A program made the translations under genes and the position numbers. Source: Oikopleura dioica (taxonomy: Eukaryota > Chordata > Appendicularia > Copelata > Oikopleuridae). Taken from it: a stretch of 64,000 nt of DNA. The notes beneath the pieces are model-generated. The model saw nothing but the letters and a program-made list of their open reading frames with translations, was not told the DNA's origin and did not search any database. Below, piece by piece: positions 53,326-64,000 of this stretch. Where the stretch lies: assembly GCA_907165135.1 (NCBI GenBank), contig OU015566.1, positions 13,934,157 through 13,998,156 on the forward strand, written 5' to 3'. Within the stretch, counting starts at the first letter, position 1; each line of letters begins with the position of its first letter.

Positions 53326-55881
53326 TTGAAAATCGTCTAAAATTTTTTAACTAGAATCTCACTAAACTGTCAATTCAGGCAGAACACACAGGCTTGAAGA
53401 TATCTCTACACAATTTCTCAACGAAAACGAAAGAAGAAATGAGAGTCAACCCGCGAAAATCAATTCTTTAAATGCTCCAGTTTTCCCTTTTATGATTCAT
53501 TCGCGAATCTCGAAACCTGAATTTCATAGAACCTTCCAGCCAAATCTCGAAACTTTCGTGTCGAAAGACAGATAACCTTCGCTAACTTCATTTGACCTTA
53601 CAAACTCGAAATTTTCCAATGTCTTCAAAACTTGTCACGCCAAAAAATATCCATCGCCGAGGTTTCTTCTTTTCCCTGCTTGTTGTCAAAAGCTCGATGT
53701 GGTGATTGAACATCAGATAAATCAAAGACCTCCAAAGACTGTTCTAAAGCGAGCGCGAACGGGTTCAAGGATGGAGCAAGAAAAACTCAAGAAAAGTAGC
53801 GGCTTTCTAAATCGCGGATCGAAAGAGCTTAGCCGCGTCATAATAATCTATCCAGCTATTAACTTTAGTGTTGAACTGATTTTCATAAACAAAACTTTTT
53901 CTTAGTAACTTCGTTCTTTTTCTCGACCAATTTTTTGGCAACAGAGCATTTCAGATTCAAATATCTTGATAATCCGTTAGACCACAAAGTCGGTTCACCG
54001 CGAAAAATCTCCCCTGAAAAATGAATAAAATAATTTAAAATGAATTTTTGCATTTTGCAAATTTGGAGTTCCAGGTCGGTTGAGTTGGAGTTTAGAGCGG
54101 AAATGCCAGGCTTTTTGCTCTTGCGGGAAGGTTTTTAGACAAGCTCTCACGAATGTAAATATTGATTGATCGGGGCTATCCGGAGTTGTTTCATTGATTC
54201 AGAATTTTCAATTTTGAGCTGGAAGCGTCAATATTTTAATTTCAAAAGAAAAATTATCAAAATAATAATTTGCAATTTTATTTTTCGAAAAAAACATCGA
54301 AAAGTCTTTCTTCTTTTTGAATTTTTGGAAATTCAAATGTCTAAATGTCTAGCTAATTAAATCTAAAATTTATTTTTTCGCACGTTTTTGCGGAAAACAG
54401 GAGAACGTGCATCATCAAATCATTTCCCCCTTTGCGGGTTAATCCGGCTAAATGAATTTATTTGACTTTTTTCGCCGCCCGTTGATGACCCGCCGACCAC
54501 GTCCGTTTTTGCGCAGCTCAACCCAAAATATTCGAAAATTACATCTTCTTCCTCCTTCATTTACTGTTTTTGCGGCGCTTATGTTGCTAGATGTCTGGAA
54601 ATGTCCTAATACATATGTATATCTCAAAATGTCCATTCAATATCCGTTATTTATGATTCTCTTGGCCGTTATAAAGGTCCCTAAATGTCATTCACATGGA
54701 TAGATACAGTTATAACTCTAAATGTCAATAAATAAGGACAAATGTCCCTAAATGACCGTTGGATTTCTGATAGATCTTCAAATGTGACATTTGAAATGGC
54801 TTTAAATGTCGTTCAACTGAGCAGAAAACATCAACGATACATTTGATTTTTCCCAAATGTCTCTAGATGTCAATTGAGCTCAAAAAATGTCTTCGAATGT
54901 CCCCTGATGCTGTCAAAAGACTCCCTAGCTTCAGTCATTTCTTCCAATGTCCCTGGATGTCCCTGAATGTCTCTAAACTTAGAGAAACATCTTCAATGTC
55001 TAGGATTATTTTCTTAATCTCTAGATGTCTGTCGAGCCTCCGAAATGTCGTTGAATGTCAAAATCATTGGAAAATGTCCGTTCATGTCTGTAAAACATTT
55101 TGTATCTTCATTTTGACTCATCAAAAGTACAGAAGTACCATCATTTCTTTATACATTCAAAAAAGATTGTCTTCAAGCCACAAATCTGCTTTTGCTTTGT
55201 CGACAGGTTAAATCTTGATGTCGCGACACGAGTTAGCTTCGAAATTGCGCACTGTTGTAAGTTGGTTTAGCTTAGAGCGATTGTGACAGAAGCTCAGAAA
55301 TTCCAGCGCTAAAATATTTACGGAAGAGAAATGCGAGTTACGGGATTTTTAGAAATCGCCGTCTCGAGAGAGAAAAAATGGAATAAAGTGGAGTCTACTC
55401 AATACGAAAAGCCACACCGTAATTGATTATGGCTTAATTAACCCTCGAATGGCAAGGCTTATCAATTTTTAGACGCGAGGGGAAATTCTAGCCTCAGCGA
55501 GAGTACTTTTCGTTAAAAAATAATTATGCAACGAATGTAATTTTGCTTCACGTGACCTTGAATTCGAAGAAATGAATTCGAAAGTGAACTGAGCGGCGCA
55601 TTTTGCGGAACGGGCTGGGCCGACTCAAGTGCTCTTTGATGAGTTACCGCGGCTTGGAGAAATTAAGGCATTAGCGGAAAAAGCGATTTACGAAACGGGC
55701 GGGGTCACGAAATCGGAGTTCACGTAATTTTCAGAGAATATTTTGACGCTACGAATATCTTTCGCTACGTTGAGATTATTTGGAAGATTCTCTTCCTTGA
55801 TTTCATTTTCAGAATAAAAAATAACTTCGGATAATTTCTTTGGATTTGTGCTTGACTAACTTTGATTTATTTCTCTTAAAC
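53326..55881. other. duplicated spacer between CK3 and cassette 3, transposon-free
   Basis: This is the most informative sister of 37831-42485. It carries intact empty sites for element A (near 54217) and element B (near 54403), the full AAATGTCC minisatellite (54590-55110) and the conserved spacer. No gene seen. Confidence 0.55.
54590..55110. repeat. degenerate AAATGTCC minisatellite, copy 3
   Basis: Irregular units such as CTAAATGTCA, AAATGTCCC, TGGATGTCCC and TCGAATGTCC. Collinear with 41160-41660 but with unit-level differences, as expected for a changing minisatellite. A reduced form lies at 47970-48140. Confidence 0.6.
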
Positions 55882-58173
55882 TTATGTACAGTAAAATTCA
55901 TCGACAGGGAATATTATCGGGCGATAAAATTCGTTTGAGTGGTTGTTGACGACTTTTGCCGAGGATATTTTTTCTTCATCCCATTCTAGTTTTTCCACGG
56001 CGTAACTTAGTTCAGTTATTTTGATTGATTCTTTATTAAAGATTCTTTATTATTTTAAAAATAACTTACGGTTCTTTTTTGCCGCTCACAAGATAAATCG
56101 TATTTCCAATTCGCGTTGCAGAAGAGTAAAAATGCTAAAATTCAAGCTTATTTCGCCTTGTTCAAGAAAGACTTCACATATTTATTTAGTTTGCCAACCA
56201 CAGTCCATCTTGAGTCACGAAGTAGATAAACATCTTTTGAACTGTAATATTTATGATTTTGTTTGTATTCCCCTCCCAGGAGAAGATATCCGTCGAAAAC
56301 TCCAATGCAGGAGTGAATATAAATTGCCCTTCAAATAATCAAATAATCAAAATTAAAATCGATTTACTTTGGAAAATCTTCCATTTCCGTCCAAGAAACG
56401 CCACCGAATTTCTCCACTTTTTTGTAGCCGTCAGGAAGTCCGGAGCTGACTGCAACTGGTTGGTCCTTGTAAAGCGCCAAGCATGAACTTCTGTGCGAGA
56501 ACTTCGTCGACTGTTTTATTGAAACAGCACTTCCATCGAATTCTTCGCAGTTTTTCCACTCATCATCATCCGGAAAGCAAATCATCGCTAGAATAAATTA
56601 TCAACTGCAGCACATTTAATTGAAACAATTTTACCAGATTGCTGATCAGCCGCCGTTACTACAGAAGAGCCCCAAGTATATTGATTGTTGAGTTTGACAT
56701 CTAACTCCTTGATTTCACAGCCACTTATCATTCTTATCTAAGTGAATAAGCTATCATTTTTTGCTTTCTTACCCTGAGTCCATAGCCCCATCCTTCACCA
56801 AAAATATAGACTTTTCCTCGGATCAAAGCAGAGATTGCAGCGTAAAGGTAATGGAATTGATTATTCGACGAAGGGATCTTGATTGTCCGAGGATTCTCGC
56901 TTCCGTCAGGTTTAAGAACGTAGCTGAGAAACTCTGTTTGAGACTCGTAGCCAGAAAGAACCATCAATGAATTCTTCTCCCGTCCAAAGCAGTTTTCGTT
57001 TTCGAACTTGAGTTTCTCAAGATCTCTTTCATAAAATGCTATTCGTGTTTCGATTGCTTCTTTCTCGTCTTCAGTCCGCTCAAGATCAATCGTCAAAGCC
57101 TTGTCATTTTAATAAAAAATAAGCTTAAATAAAAATACCTGAGTATTTTTAAAGCATTGCGCCTTTTCTTCTTGAATTTCGTTTCTGCAATATTCGATTT
57201 CGCTTTGAAGATCAGAATTTCTAAGTGTCGCAGTTCATAAAAAAAGCAAACAAGGGTTTTCTGTTACCTGATTCTTTCAATGTCCAAATCTTCTTGAATC
57301 TCGCTTTTCTCCATTTTTGTTTCATCTAAATCTTCCTTGATTTCAGCCAAGGCAGTCTGCACTTCCTCTGTAGCTGTTTTCGATGTTCTTAGTTCTTCAT
57401 TGGCAGCGATCAAATCTTCCTTCTCAGTTTGAAGCCTCTTTATTTCCGAATCTAGATTTTATAACACTCGATGAAAGATTTTCTCCAAAAATTACCTTTT
57501 TCTCGAAGCTTTTTCCACAAATTGTAATTTCTCGTATTCAGTCTAAATCAGAAATGTACATCAGAAATTCGGATAAATCGAAGTACCGTTTTTCCTCGCT
57601 AGAAAGTCTTTCATTCTCAGTTTTGAGATTCTGGGACTTTTGATTGAGAATTTCAATTTCGTCTTTCAACTTCTGATTTTCGCGTTCAAGACCGTTCGTA
57701 TGCTCTTTTAGATCGTCGACCATGATACTTTTTTTAAGTTAAGAAAACCAATATTTAGCCATAAGTTAAAACAAAACCATTTTTCTGAACCTTTCCGATA
57801 TTGCTCGAGATCAAGGACCGTTCTCTCTGTACAGCGACTTCGGGATTCGTCGTTTTGCCAGCAGGGACACATTTCCAGCTCACGCCGAAATTGATTCTGG
57901 CATTCGTCGACGCAATCAACGAAGATGCATTCTTTTAGGCAGCGCTTGAGTTCTTCCTCGGCCGCTTTTTTGCATTTCGCCGCCCTGTTTCTGGCAACTT
58001 TTGCCGGGCCTTTGCTGCTTTTGCAAAAAGCTGGGCATGAAAATTCAAGGCTGCATATCTTTTTTCGGGTTTACGAATAAAAATGAGCAATCTTATATCA
58101 AAAAGAAGAAAGAAAAAACCCGTGCATTTGCAGCTGAAATCAGCTTCGTAAACAGTAAAAGAAAGTAGATCAT
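55882..58173 (-). CDS. CK3: secreted Cys-rich/coiled-coil/kelch protein
   Basis: Signal peptide MIYFLLLFTKLISAANAR at 58173. Head as in CK1/CK2 (FKRCLEEC-type, CVDEC, MCPCWQNDES-like). The donor after GSE-aa reads ATGGTT where CK2 has GTGGTT, so this intron would be AT-AG or be mis-spliced. Coiled coil: LERENQKLKDEIEILNQKSQ, IDLERTEDEKEAIETRI. Kelch part: SLMVLSGY, KVYIFGEG, CLALYKDQPVAVSS, YLLLGGE, NTIYLVSG (the second Gly of the motif replaced by Ser). The end is FPVDEFYCT. Confidence 0.7.
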
Positions 58174-59195
58174 TTCTCTTTTGTTAATACTCTGGCTCTC
58201 GCTGCTGACTCTATAAGAAGAGTGAGTCACCTTCTGAGTAAATTTAATTGGAGTCTAAACAGGCGGGGTCAAGAATCAAGAGTTCACGTAAATTTCTTTA
58301 TACCATCATTACTTTATACATTCAAAAAAGACTCTCTTCAAGCCACAAATCTGCTTTTGCTTTGTCGACAGGTTAAATCTTGATGTCGCCACAGGAGTTA
58401 GCTTCGAAATTGCGCACTGTTGTAAGTTGGTTTAGCTTAGAGCGATTGTGACAGAAGCTCAGAAATTCTAGCGCTAAAATATTTACGGAAGAGAAATGCG
58501 AGTTACGGCATTTTTAGAAATCGCCGTCTTGAGAGAAAAAAATGGAATCTACTCAATACGAAAAGCCACACCGTAATTGATTATGGCTTAATTAACACTC
58601 GACTGGCAATGCTTATCAATTTTTAGACGCGAGGGGGGAATTCTAGCCTCAGCGAGAGTACTTTTCGTTAAAAAATAATTATGCAACCAGGGGTCTGGAT
58701 TTTGGCCAAAAATGAAAAGCGAAAGCGAAGCGAAAGCGAAAATTTTTCAAAAATTTTAAGCGAAAGCGAAGCGAAGCGAATCAAAATTTCGTGAGCGAAG
58801 CGAAGTGAATTCGCTTCGCTTCGCTCATGAGCGAATTCGCAAAGCGAATCCAGACCCCTGATGCAACTAGTTAAAATATACTTCCCGTAATCGAAAATTT
58901 CAAGAAACAAGTTTGAAAGTGAACTTTTGTGGAACGGGCTGGGCGGATTCAAGTGCTCTTCGCGGCTTGGAGAAATTAAAGCATAAGCGGGAAAAGCGAT
59001 TTACGAAACGGGCGGGGTCACGAAATCAGAGTTCACATGATTTTAACAGAAAATTTTAGGATCTTTCGCTACGTTAAGAATGATGGAAAATTCTCTTCCT
59101 TGATTTCACTTTCAGAACGAAAAGTCAAGATTAGAAACTTCCGATAATATCTTGAAATTTGTTCTTTACTTAATTTGATTTATTTCTGTAAAAAC
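58174..59195. other. partial spacer between CK4 and CK3; cassette missing
   Basis: 58174-58290 is the CK3 upstream region. From about 58300 the sequence continues as the conserved spacer seen before CK 3' ends (CTTTGTCGACAGGTTAAATC), so the A-B cassette and minisatellite are deleted in this unit. The hAT-like element at 58688 lies here. No gene seen. Confidence 0.55.
58688..58860. mobile_element. 173-bp hAT-like element with AGCGAA tandem repeats
   Basis: Ends CAGGGGTCTGGATT and reverse complement. ATGCAAC flanks both sides (7 identical bases; an eighth may have mutated). The interior consists of (AGCGAA/AGCGA)n in one orientation and TTCGCT repeats in the other. Sister spacers show uninterrupted ATTATGCAACGAATG at this point. 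No coding capacity. Confidence 0.82.
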
Positions 59196-60490
59196 TTATG
59201 TACAGTAAAATTCATCGACAGGGAATATTATCGGCCTCCAAAATGGATTTGAGTGGTTGTTGATGACTTTTGCCGAGGATATTTCTTCTCCATCCCATTC
59301 AAGTTTCTCCACGGCGTAACTAAGTTCAATTATTTTGATTGATTCTTTCAAAAAACTTACGGTTCTTTTTTGCCGCTCACAAGATAAATCGTGTTTCTGA
59401 TTCGCGTTGCAGAAGAGTACCAATGCTAAAATTAAAGCTAATTTCGCCTTGTTTAATAAAGACCTAACATATTTATTGAGCTGGCCAACCACGGTCCATC
59501 TTGAGTCACGAAGTAGATAAACATCTTTTGAATTGTAATATTTGTCATTTTCTTCGTAATTACCTCCCAGGAGAAGATATCCGTCGAAAACTCCAATGCA
59601 GGAGTGTATGTAAATTGGCCTAAAATCATCATATAATAAAAATTAAAATCGATTTACTTTGGAAAATCTTCCATTTCCGTCCAAGAAACGCCATCGAATT
59701 TCTCCACTTTTTTGCGGCCCTCAGGAAGTCCGGAGCTGACTGCAACTGGTTGGTCGTTGTAGAGCGCCAAGCATGAACTTCTGTGCGAGTATTTGGTCGA
59801 AGGTTTTATTGAAACAGCGCTTCCGTCGAATTCTTCGCATTTTTTGAACTTTTCATCATCCGGAAAGCAAATCATCGCTAGAATAAATGAACAACTGCAG
59901 CGCTTTCAATTGTAACAATTTCTTACCAGATTGTTGATCAGCCGCCGTTACTACAGAAGAGCCGAAGTAATATCGATTGTTGAGTTTGACATCTAACTCC
60001 TTGATTTCACAGCCACTTATCATTCTTATCTAAGTGAATTAGCTATGATTTTAGTTATTTTCCGCACTTCTTACCCTGAGTCCATAGTCTGAGCCGCTTA
60101 GTTTACCAAAAATGAAGACTTTTCCGCGGATCATAGCGGAAATCGAAGCGTAAAGGAACTGAGAGCTATCAATTGAAGAAGGCATCTTGATTGTGCGAGG
60201 ACTCTCGCTTCCGTCAGGTTTGAGCACGTAGCTTAGATACTCAGTTTTTGATCCATAACCAGTAAGAACCATCAAGGAATTCTTCTCCCGTCCGTAGCAC
60301 TTTTCGCTTTCTGCTTTGACTTCGTCGATCTCTGTTAGTCTATATGATAATTGTTTTTGGAGTTTTTCTTTTTCTTTTTGTGCTTCTTCAAGTTTTTCTT
60401 CCATCAATAAATTATTCTTTCTAAGCTCTTCGTTTTCTTGTTGAAGCCGGAGAATATCAACGAAACATTCAAAATGCTGTTTAAACCCCC
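59196..60490 (-). pseudogene. CK4: 5'-truncated Cys-rich/coiled-coil/kelch copy
   Basis: The kelch half is intact: SLMVLTGY, KVFIFGKL, CLALYNDQPVAVSS, YLLLGGN, NTIYLVSG, KLEWDGEE, end FPVDEFYCT. The coiled coil is shorter and diverged (RLQQENEELRKNNLLMEEKL, EEAQKEKEKLQKQL). Similarity stops near 60490 and the signal peptide, Cys-rich head and first coiled-coil exons are absent. It could still be translated from MEEKL (about 60404) as a non-secreted protein, but a truncated copy is the simpler reading. Confidence 0.6.
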
Positions 60491-61197
60491 TGCCCCCATC
60501 AAGAATCGTGAAAATCGGGCTCTTTAGTGAACGTTTTTCTCAAGAACTACCTTGGGTAGACCCTTTATTTCAATTGCAAGCTCTTGTTTGAACCCTCGCC
60601 TGCAACCGCGTTCCTTAAGATGATCTTACGATCAACAACTTAAGGTTATACAGGCCCTTAAATATAAGGTTGTTAAGTGCAGGTTTTTTTCGGGTTTTAA
60701 AGTGGGGTATACCGTATACGGTATACCCTTAATTTTTTTTCAGGATAAAGTTAAGGCCCTAAGCTACGACCGTTTGCTTTTTGAGAGTTTTTGGTCTACG
60801 AACTTAAGGAGGACAGCCCCTTTAAAATTTTAAAGTCGAATCTAAGTCGAATTTTCGGATATATATTTTCAGTAATTATTACCTAAATTGCGCTGAATTA
60901 CGTTTTATACTCGTGTTTATGATAGTAATAGTTTTTATGGTTGGTATACCCTTAATTATCATTTAAATAGCGTAATAAAGATTTTTATGAAATGTACAAT
61001 GTTAATTTCCAATTTTTGAAGCCAAATCCTGCCAAAATTTTCTATAGGAGCAAAAAAAAAATTCTGAATAAAAGTTCTTCCTCGTGGTCTTAACTACCCA
61101 AAAAGGCAAAAAAATTTTGATAATTATGACTTTTTTCATCTTGATGGGGAGGGGGTTCTTTAACTGCACAAGCAGTTATCTGGCCAGCAAATTGTAT
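60491..61197. other. intergenic beyond the array
   Basis: No gene seen. Contains a 24-bp perfect palindrome at 60705-60728 and further TATACCCTTAA motifs near 60722 and 60945. Confidence 0.5.
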
Positions 61198-61518
61198 TCA
61201 TCTTTTCTGATTTCTAGCAACAGTACCTGAAGCTGCAGCATTTGTGGAATTGTCCTGCGAATCCGAATGAGGACTCATTTTCGAAAGAATTAAAGGCGTA
61301 ACGATTCCATGGATTGTCAAAAGAGCCACTGCGATCTTCAAAACCAGCGAAAGACCTTTTACTTTATTCATGCACGATTTTTTATCCTTTTTATCCTTTT
61401 TGTCCTCCTTTTTTGTTTCGTTGTTGATTTGCTGATTAACGTTGACGACGACATTCAACGGAACAGATGAAGGATCCTCTGAACTCTCTTGCTTTTTTAA
61501 ACTTAATTTTTCCTTCAT
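61198..61518 (-). CDS. small Lys-rich single-pass membrane protein
   Basis: A 106-residue minus-strand frame begins MKEKLSLKKQESSEDPSSVP. It has a charged run KKEDKKDKKDKKSCMNK and a hydrophobic span LSLVLKIAVALLTIHGIVTP (residues ~57-76). The tail is polar (SKMSPHSDSQDNSTNAAASG). There is no intron. The topology is probably cytosolic N-terminus with basic residues before the membrane. No family recognised and no paralogue in the window, so support rests on composition alone. Confidence 0.5.
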   Translation of the reverse strand: MKEKLSLKKQESSEDPSSVPLNVVVNVNQQINNETKKEDKKDKKDKKSCMNKVKGLSLVLKIAVALLTIHGIVTPLILSKMSPHSDSQDNSTNAAASGTVARNQKR

Positions 61519-62589
61519 TTCACGATTTTTTCGAGTATCTTTTTCTGCTAACCGGAGTTTACGGTGACTCGGCTATGATATTCTCAATTTGCAATTACAG
61601 TGAATATCATATTTACAGAATGAGCAATTTAGCGAAACGGCCCCATTCGAGTGCCACCTCAATATTTTGGGAGATCTTGGATTTTTTGCAGAGAAATAAT
61701 CGCATCTTTTGCTAGTTGGAGAATTTTTCAATAGTGTCTTCCTTGATTTCCTTGAAAAAGGGATAAAACTTGGAGAAAACTCTTCTCAGAAAAGCAAAAA
61801 ATAAAGATAATTAATAGTTGAAAATAAGAATCAAAGTAAAAAAATAAAATCAAAATGAACTTTTTGGAAACTTTGCAAAATCATACGCATCAACAAAGTG
61901 GCAATGAATATACCATGTAGATGAAGGTAAAGTCAGCTCTTTTTGAATAATCCAGCGACGATTTTACGGCTCATCTGGGTTTCGAAGAAATTCATCATTT
62001 TTAATAGAAGTTAGAAGTTAATAGAATAAGCCGGAATAAGCGGTTATTTTGTTCAACCACGATTTCAGCTAACTCGAGCCGCAGCTTATCAAAAATTAAA
62101 TGCGGCCAGCAAAGAAAATAAATTAGAATAAAAAAAGTGTCGTCTTTCCACTTGATACAATGGCCTTGTGGATCCGGCCGATTTCTCGAGCGCGATGAAT
62201 GATTCTTTCTGACGGAATTCTGCATAAAGCAGGTTTTACCTTTCGGTGAAAACAACGAAGAGAAAAATCATTTTTTCAGATGAAGGAGAGCCGAAGTTAA
62301 TTTTGAGCAGAAGAAACGCGAGAAACTAGCAAACAAATTAATTGTACAGTTAACTTCTGGGAGAACGCCGCTTAAAAAAAGGAACAGCATATGAACTGTA
62401 CATTATGAAAAATAAAAATTGTGAAAATAAAAGCTCAACTTATTCCAAGGCAAAGAAAAAGCTCTGACATTAAGAAAAAGAGCACGAACGGAGAGTAAAC
62501 TTTCCAGCTGTCAGACAAGCAACATTCGAAGTCTTTTCGCACTTTTTTCCATAATACCGTAGTTTTTTCTCTCTCAGAGATCACTCGCC
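61519..62589. other. intergenic
   Basis: No supportable gene. CTCTCTCAGAG at 62569-62579, just before the next start codon, is a plausible trans-splice acceptor. Confidence 0.5.
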
Positions 62590-63890
62590 ATGGTTTTTGA
62601 AGAAGAAAATGAAGGAATTGAAAATGCGATTTTCAAAACAAAAATCACGGTAATTTTTATCTTTATTTGTGATCATCTGATAGGGATGATACTGTTCAGC
62701 TAAAAAGTTTAATGGGCATTACAGCCAGCTCAATCATCTTACTAAAAATAAATTTCAAAAATAGTGCCTCGACTGTGACTGCATCGGGACCCTGAGAAAA
62801 AAGGGCAAGACGGTTTATCTTTTTCCGGAAGAAATTCTGACAATCCGAAGCATTCGCACTCAAGAATATGATATCAAGAAGAAGGAGAAAACATGGAAAA
62901 AAAAGGTCACTGCGAAAGTGAGCTTGGCGAAACACGGGAACGCCACCGATCCACAGCAGTTCAGCTATTTGACTCTTGGCACCATTTTCTGGGTCACTGT
63001 TATGCTCATAGGTACCCTCTCGAGTAATTAAATTAATAATTAAATATCTAATTTCGCAAGCAAACTTCGCCTCTTTGGAAAAATCCCGCGGCGTTACGAC
63101 TTTTCTGACGTCGAGCTGTCACCGAAACTACAAGAAATGCGTTAAAATCTCGACAATGGACTTTTGCGGCCATCTAATGAAGCAATGCCGTGACACCAAG
63201 GAGTTTATCCTTCCTGAGCCGGTTTCGAAGGTCGAGCCTGTCAAAGCGGCGCCGCTTGTTTTTTCACAGGCAGAAAACGAAGTGAATCTCCGCCGCTGCC
63301 AGAAGAAACGCTTTTACGACCAGAAAGTCTGCCGCCATCTCTGCTCGAACACGCTGGTTTTGAAATCAACGAGGACCAACCCAATCACGCCCTGCGAGTC
63401 AATCTGCTTTGGGCTGACTAGAAGTTTCGATTCCGCCGGAGAAGTTTGCCCATTTCAGAAGTACTGTTCCAAAGGTTGTCCGTGTCCTCATTACGAATGC
63501 GAGAAGTTGGAGTCGCCTCAAAAATTTGTTCCAGTTTTTGATCTCCGAAAATCTGAAAATAGTTTAAACTTGTCAGAGCCTATCTTTAACATATCATCTA
63601 CAACCCAGTTGACATCAACTGAGTCAACTTCGACGACTTGGTCAACAATGTCGTCTTCACCGCAGTCATTATCCACTTGGTCAACTCCACCAAGAACAAC
63701 ATTAACATCTCCAATAACAACTTCAACTCCGTCAACGATGTCTTGGATCAACTCAACTACCCAATCAAATGGAACAGAAAGTGAACCTGAAGAACAAAAA
63801 TTTGCGATTTTATTGGCCGATTTTTATGAAAGAAATCAATCAAAAACGACAAATGCCTCAGATTTTTTGTTTTCTTATGAACGGTTTTGA
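62590..63890 (+). CDS. membrane-anchored Cys-rich protein with Ser/Thr-rich tail
   Basis: Three exons: 62590-62649, 62765-63011 and 63061-63890 (introns 115 and 49 nt, GT-AG). The N-terminus MVFEEENEGIENAIFKTKIT is acidic. Exon 2 begins CLDCDC and is then very basic (YDIKKKEKTWKKKVTAKVS). A hydrophobic span FSYLTLGTIFWVTVMLIG follows at residues ~86-103. The downstream part has paired cysteines, with CPFQKYCSKGCPCPHYEC, the same signature as the KP heads. Then come ~75 Ser/Thr-rich residues (STTQLTSTESTSTTWSTMSS) and an acidic C-terminus. Basic residues before the span predict a type II protein with the Cys-rich and Thr-rich part outside. No kelch repeats. Confidence 0.75.
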
Positions 63891-64000
63891 TCAATCTAAA
63901 AGAATGTCATCAAAGCTAAATTGTGTTAGCATTCAAAAGTCTCCCGGTAAAAATCCTTCAAACCAAAAAAGTCGACCGGTACTACTTTTCTCAACGGTGA
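63891..64000. other. window end, 3' flank
   Basis: Only 110 bp follow the last gene. No polyadenylation signal AATAAA is visible in it, so the 3' end may lie beyond the window. Confidence 0.5.

Noticed and set aside
58668-58952. Open frame rich in RFAxxS
   Set aside because: It is translation of the AGCGAA repeat in the third hAT-like element.

Overview
The window looks like a nuclear segment from a larvacean tunicate (appendicularian), most likely Oikopleura dioica or a close relative. Five things point there. Introns are mostly 38-50 nt. Some introns appear to be non-canonical (GA-AG). One gene pair sits only 23 nt apart in an operon-like arrangement. Likely trans-splice acceptors (T-rich plus AG) lie just before start codons. 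Many predicted proteins carry a Cys-rich module of the type CPCxxxCPxGCPCPxxxC. All three stop codons are used normally and no bacterial or organellar signature is visible. The species call is an inference from architecture, not a database match.

Layout. 1-5.2 kb is gene-poor. 5.3-15.1 kb holds four tandem plus-strand paralogues coding for Cys-rich/kelch-repeat proteins (KP1-KP4), each with a similar short motif 58-67 bp before its start codon. 16.4-18.4 kb is a minus-strand secreted protein gene split by a hAT-like miniature element. 19.1-19.5 kb is a tiny two-exon membrane-protein gene. 23.2-25.7 kb is a fifth Cys-rich/kelch copy, apparently a pseudogene, interrupted by a 767-bp TA-flanked (Tc1/mariner-like) element. 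26.5-31.7 kb holds palindromic repeats, an inverted pair of tRNA-Asp genes, a four-exon coiled-coil gene, three Pro/Gln-rich genes and a tRNA-His inside an intron. 32.9-33.7 kb is a secreted Cys-rich/Thr-rich gene. 35.0-35.4 kb is a TATA-driven single-exon gene with four copies of an LIxGGxSxxYR motif.

36-60.5 kb is a minus-strand tandem array. A two-gene cassette (A and B, mutually paralogous, unknown function) alternates with a secreted Cys-rich/coiled-coil/kelch gene (CK). There are three A-B cassettes and four CK copies, the last truncated. The array is peppered with transposable elements: two MULE-like foldback elements with 9-bp target duplications (one carrying a nested hAT-like element), a TTAA-flanked element inside a CK intron, and a third hAT-like element. 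Empty sites in sister copies confirm several of these insertions. 60.5-64 kb holds a small membrane-protein gene and a Cys-rich, Thr-rich membrane-anchored gene.

Common theme. A Cys-rich head recurs with different tails: kelch, coiled coil plus kelch, Thr-rich linker, or membrane anchor. Where the N-terminus is clear these proteins often have signal peptides, so an extracellular matrix or house/egg-coat role is a reasonable guess but is not shown by the sequence.
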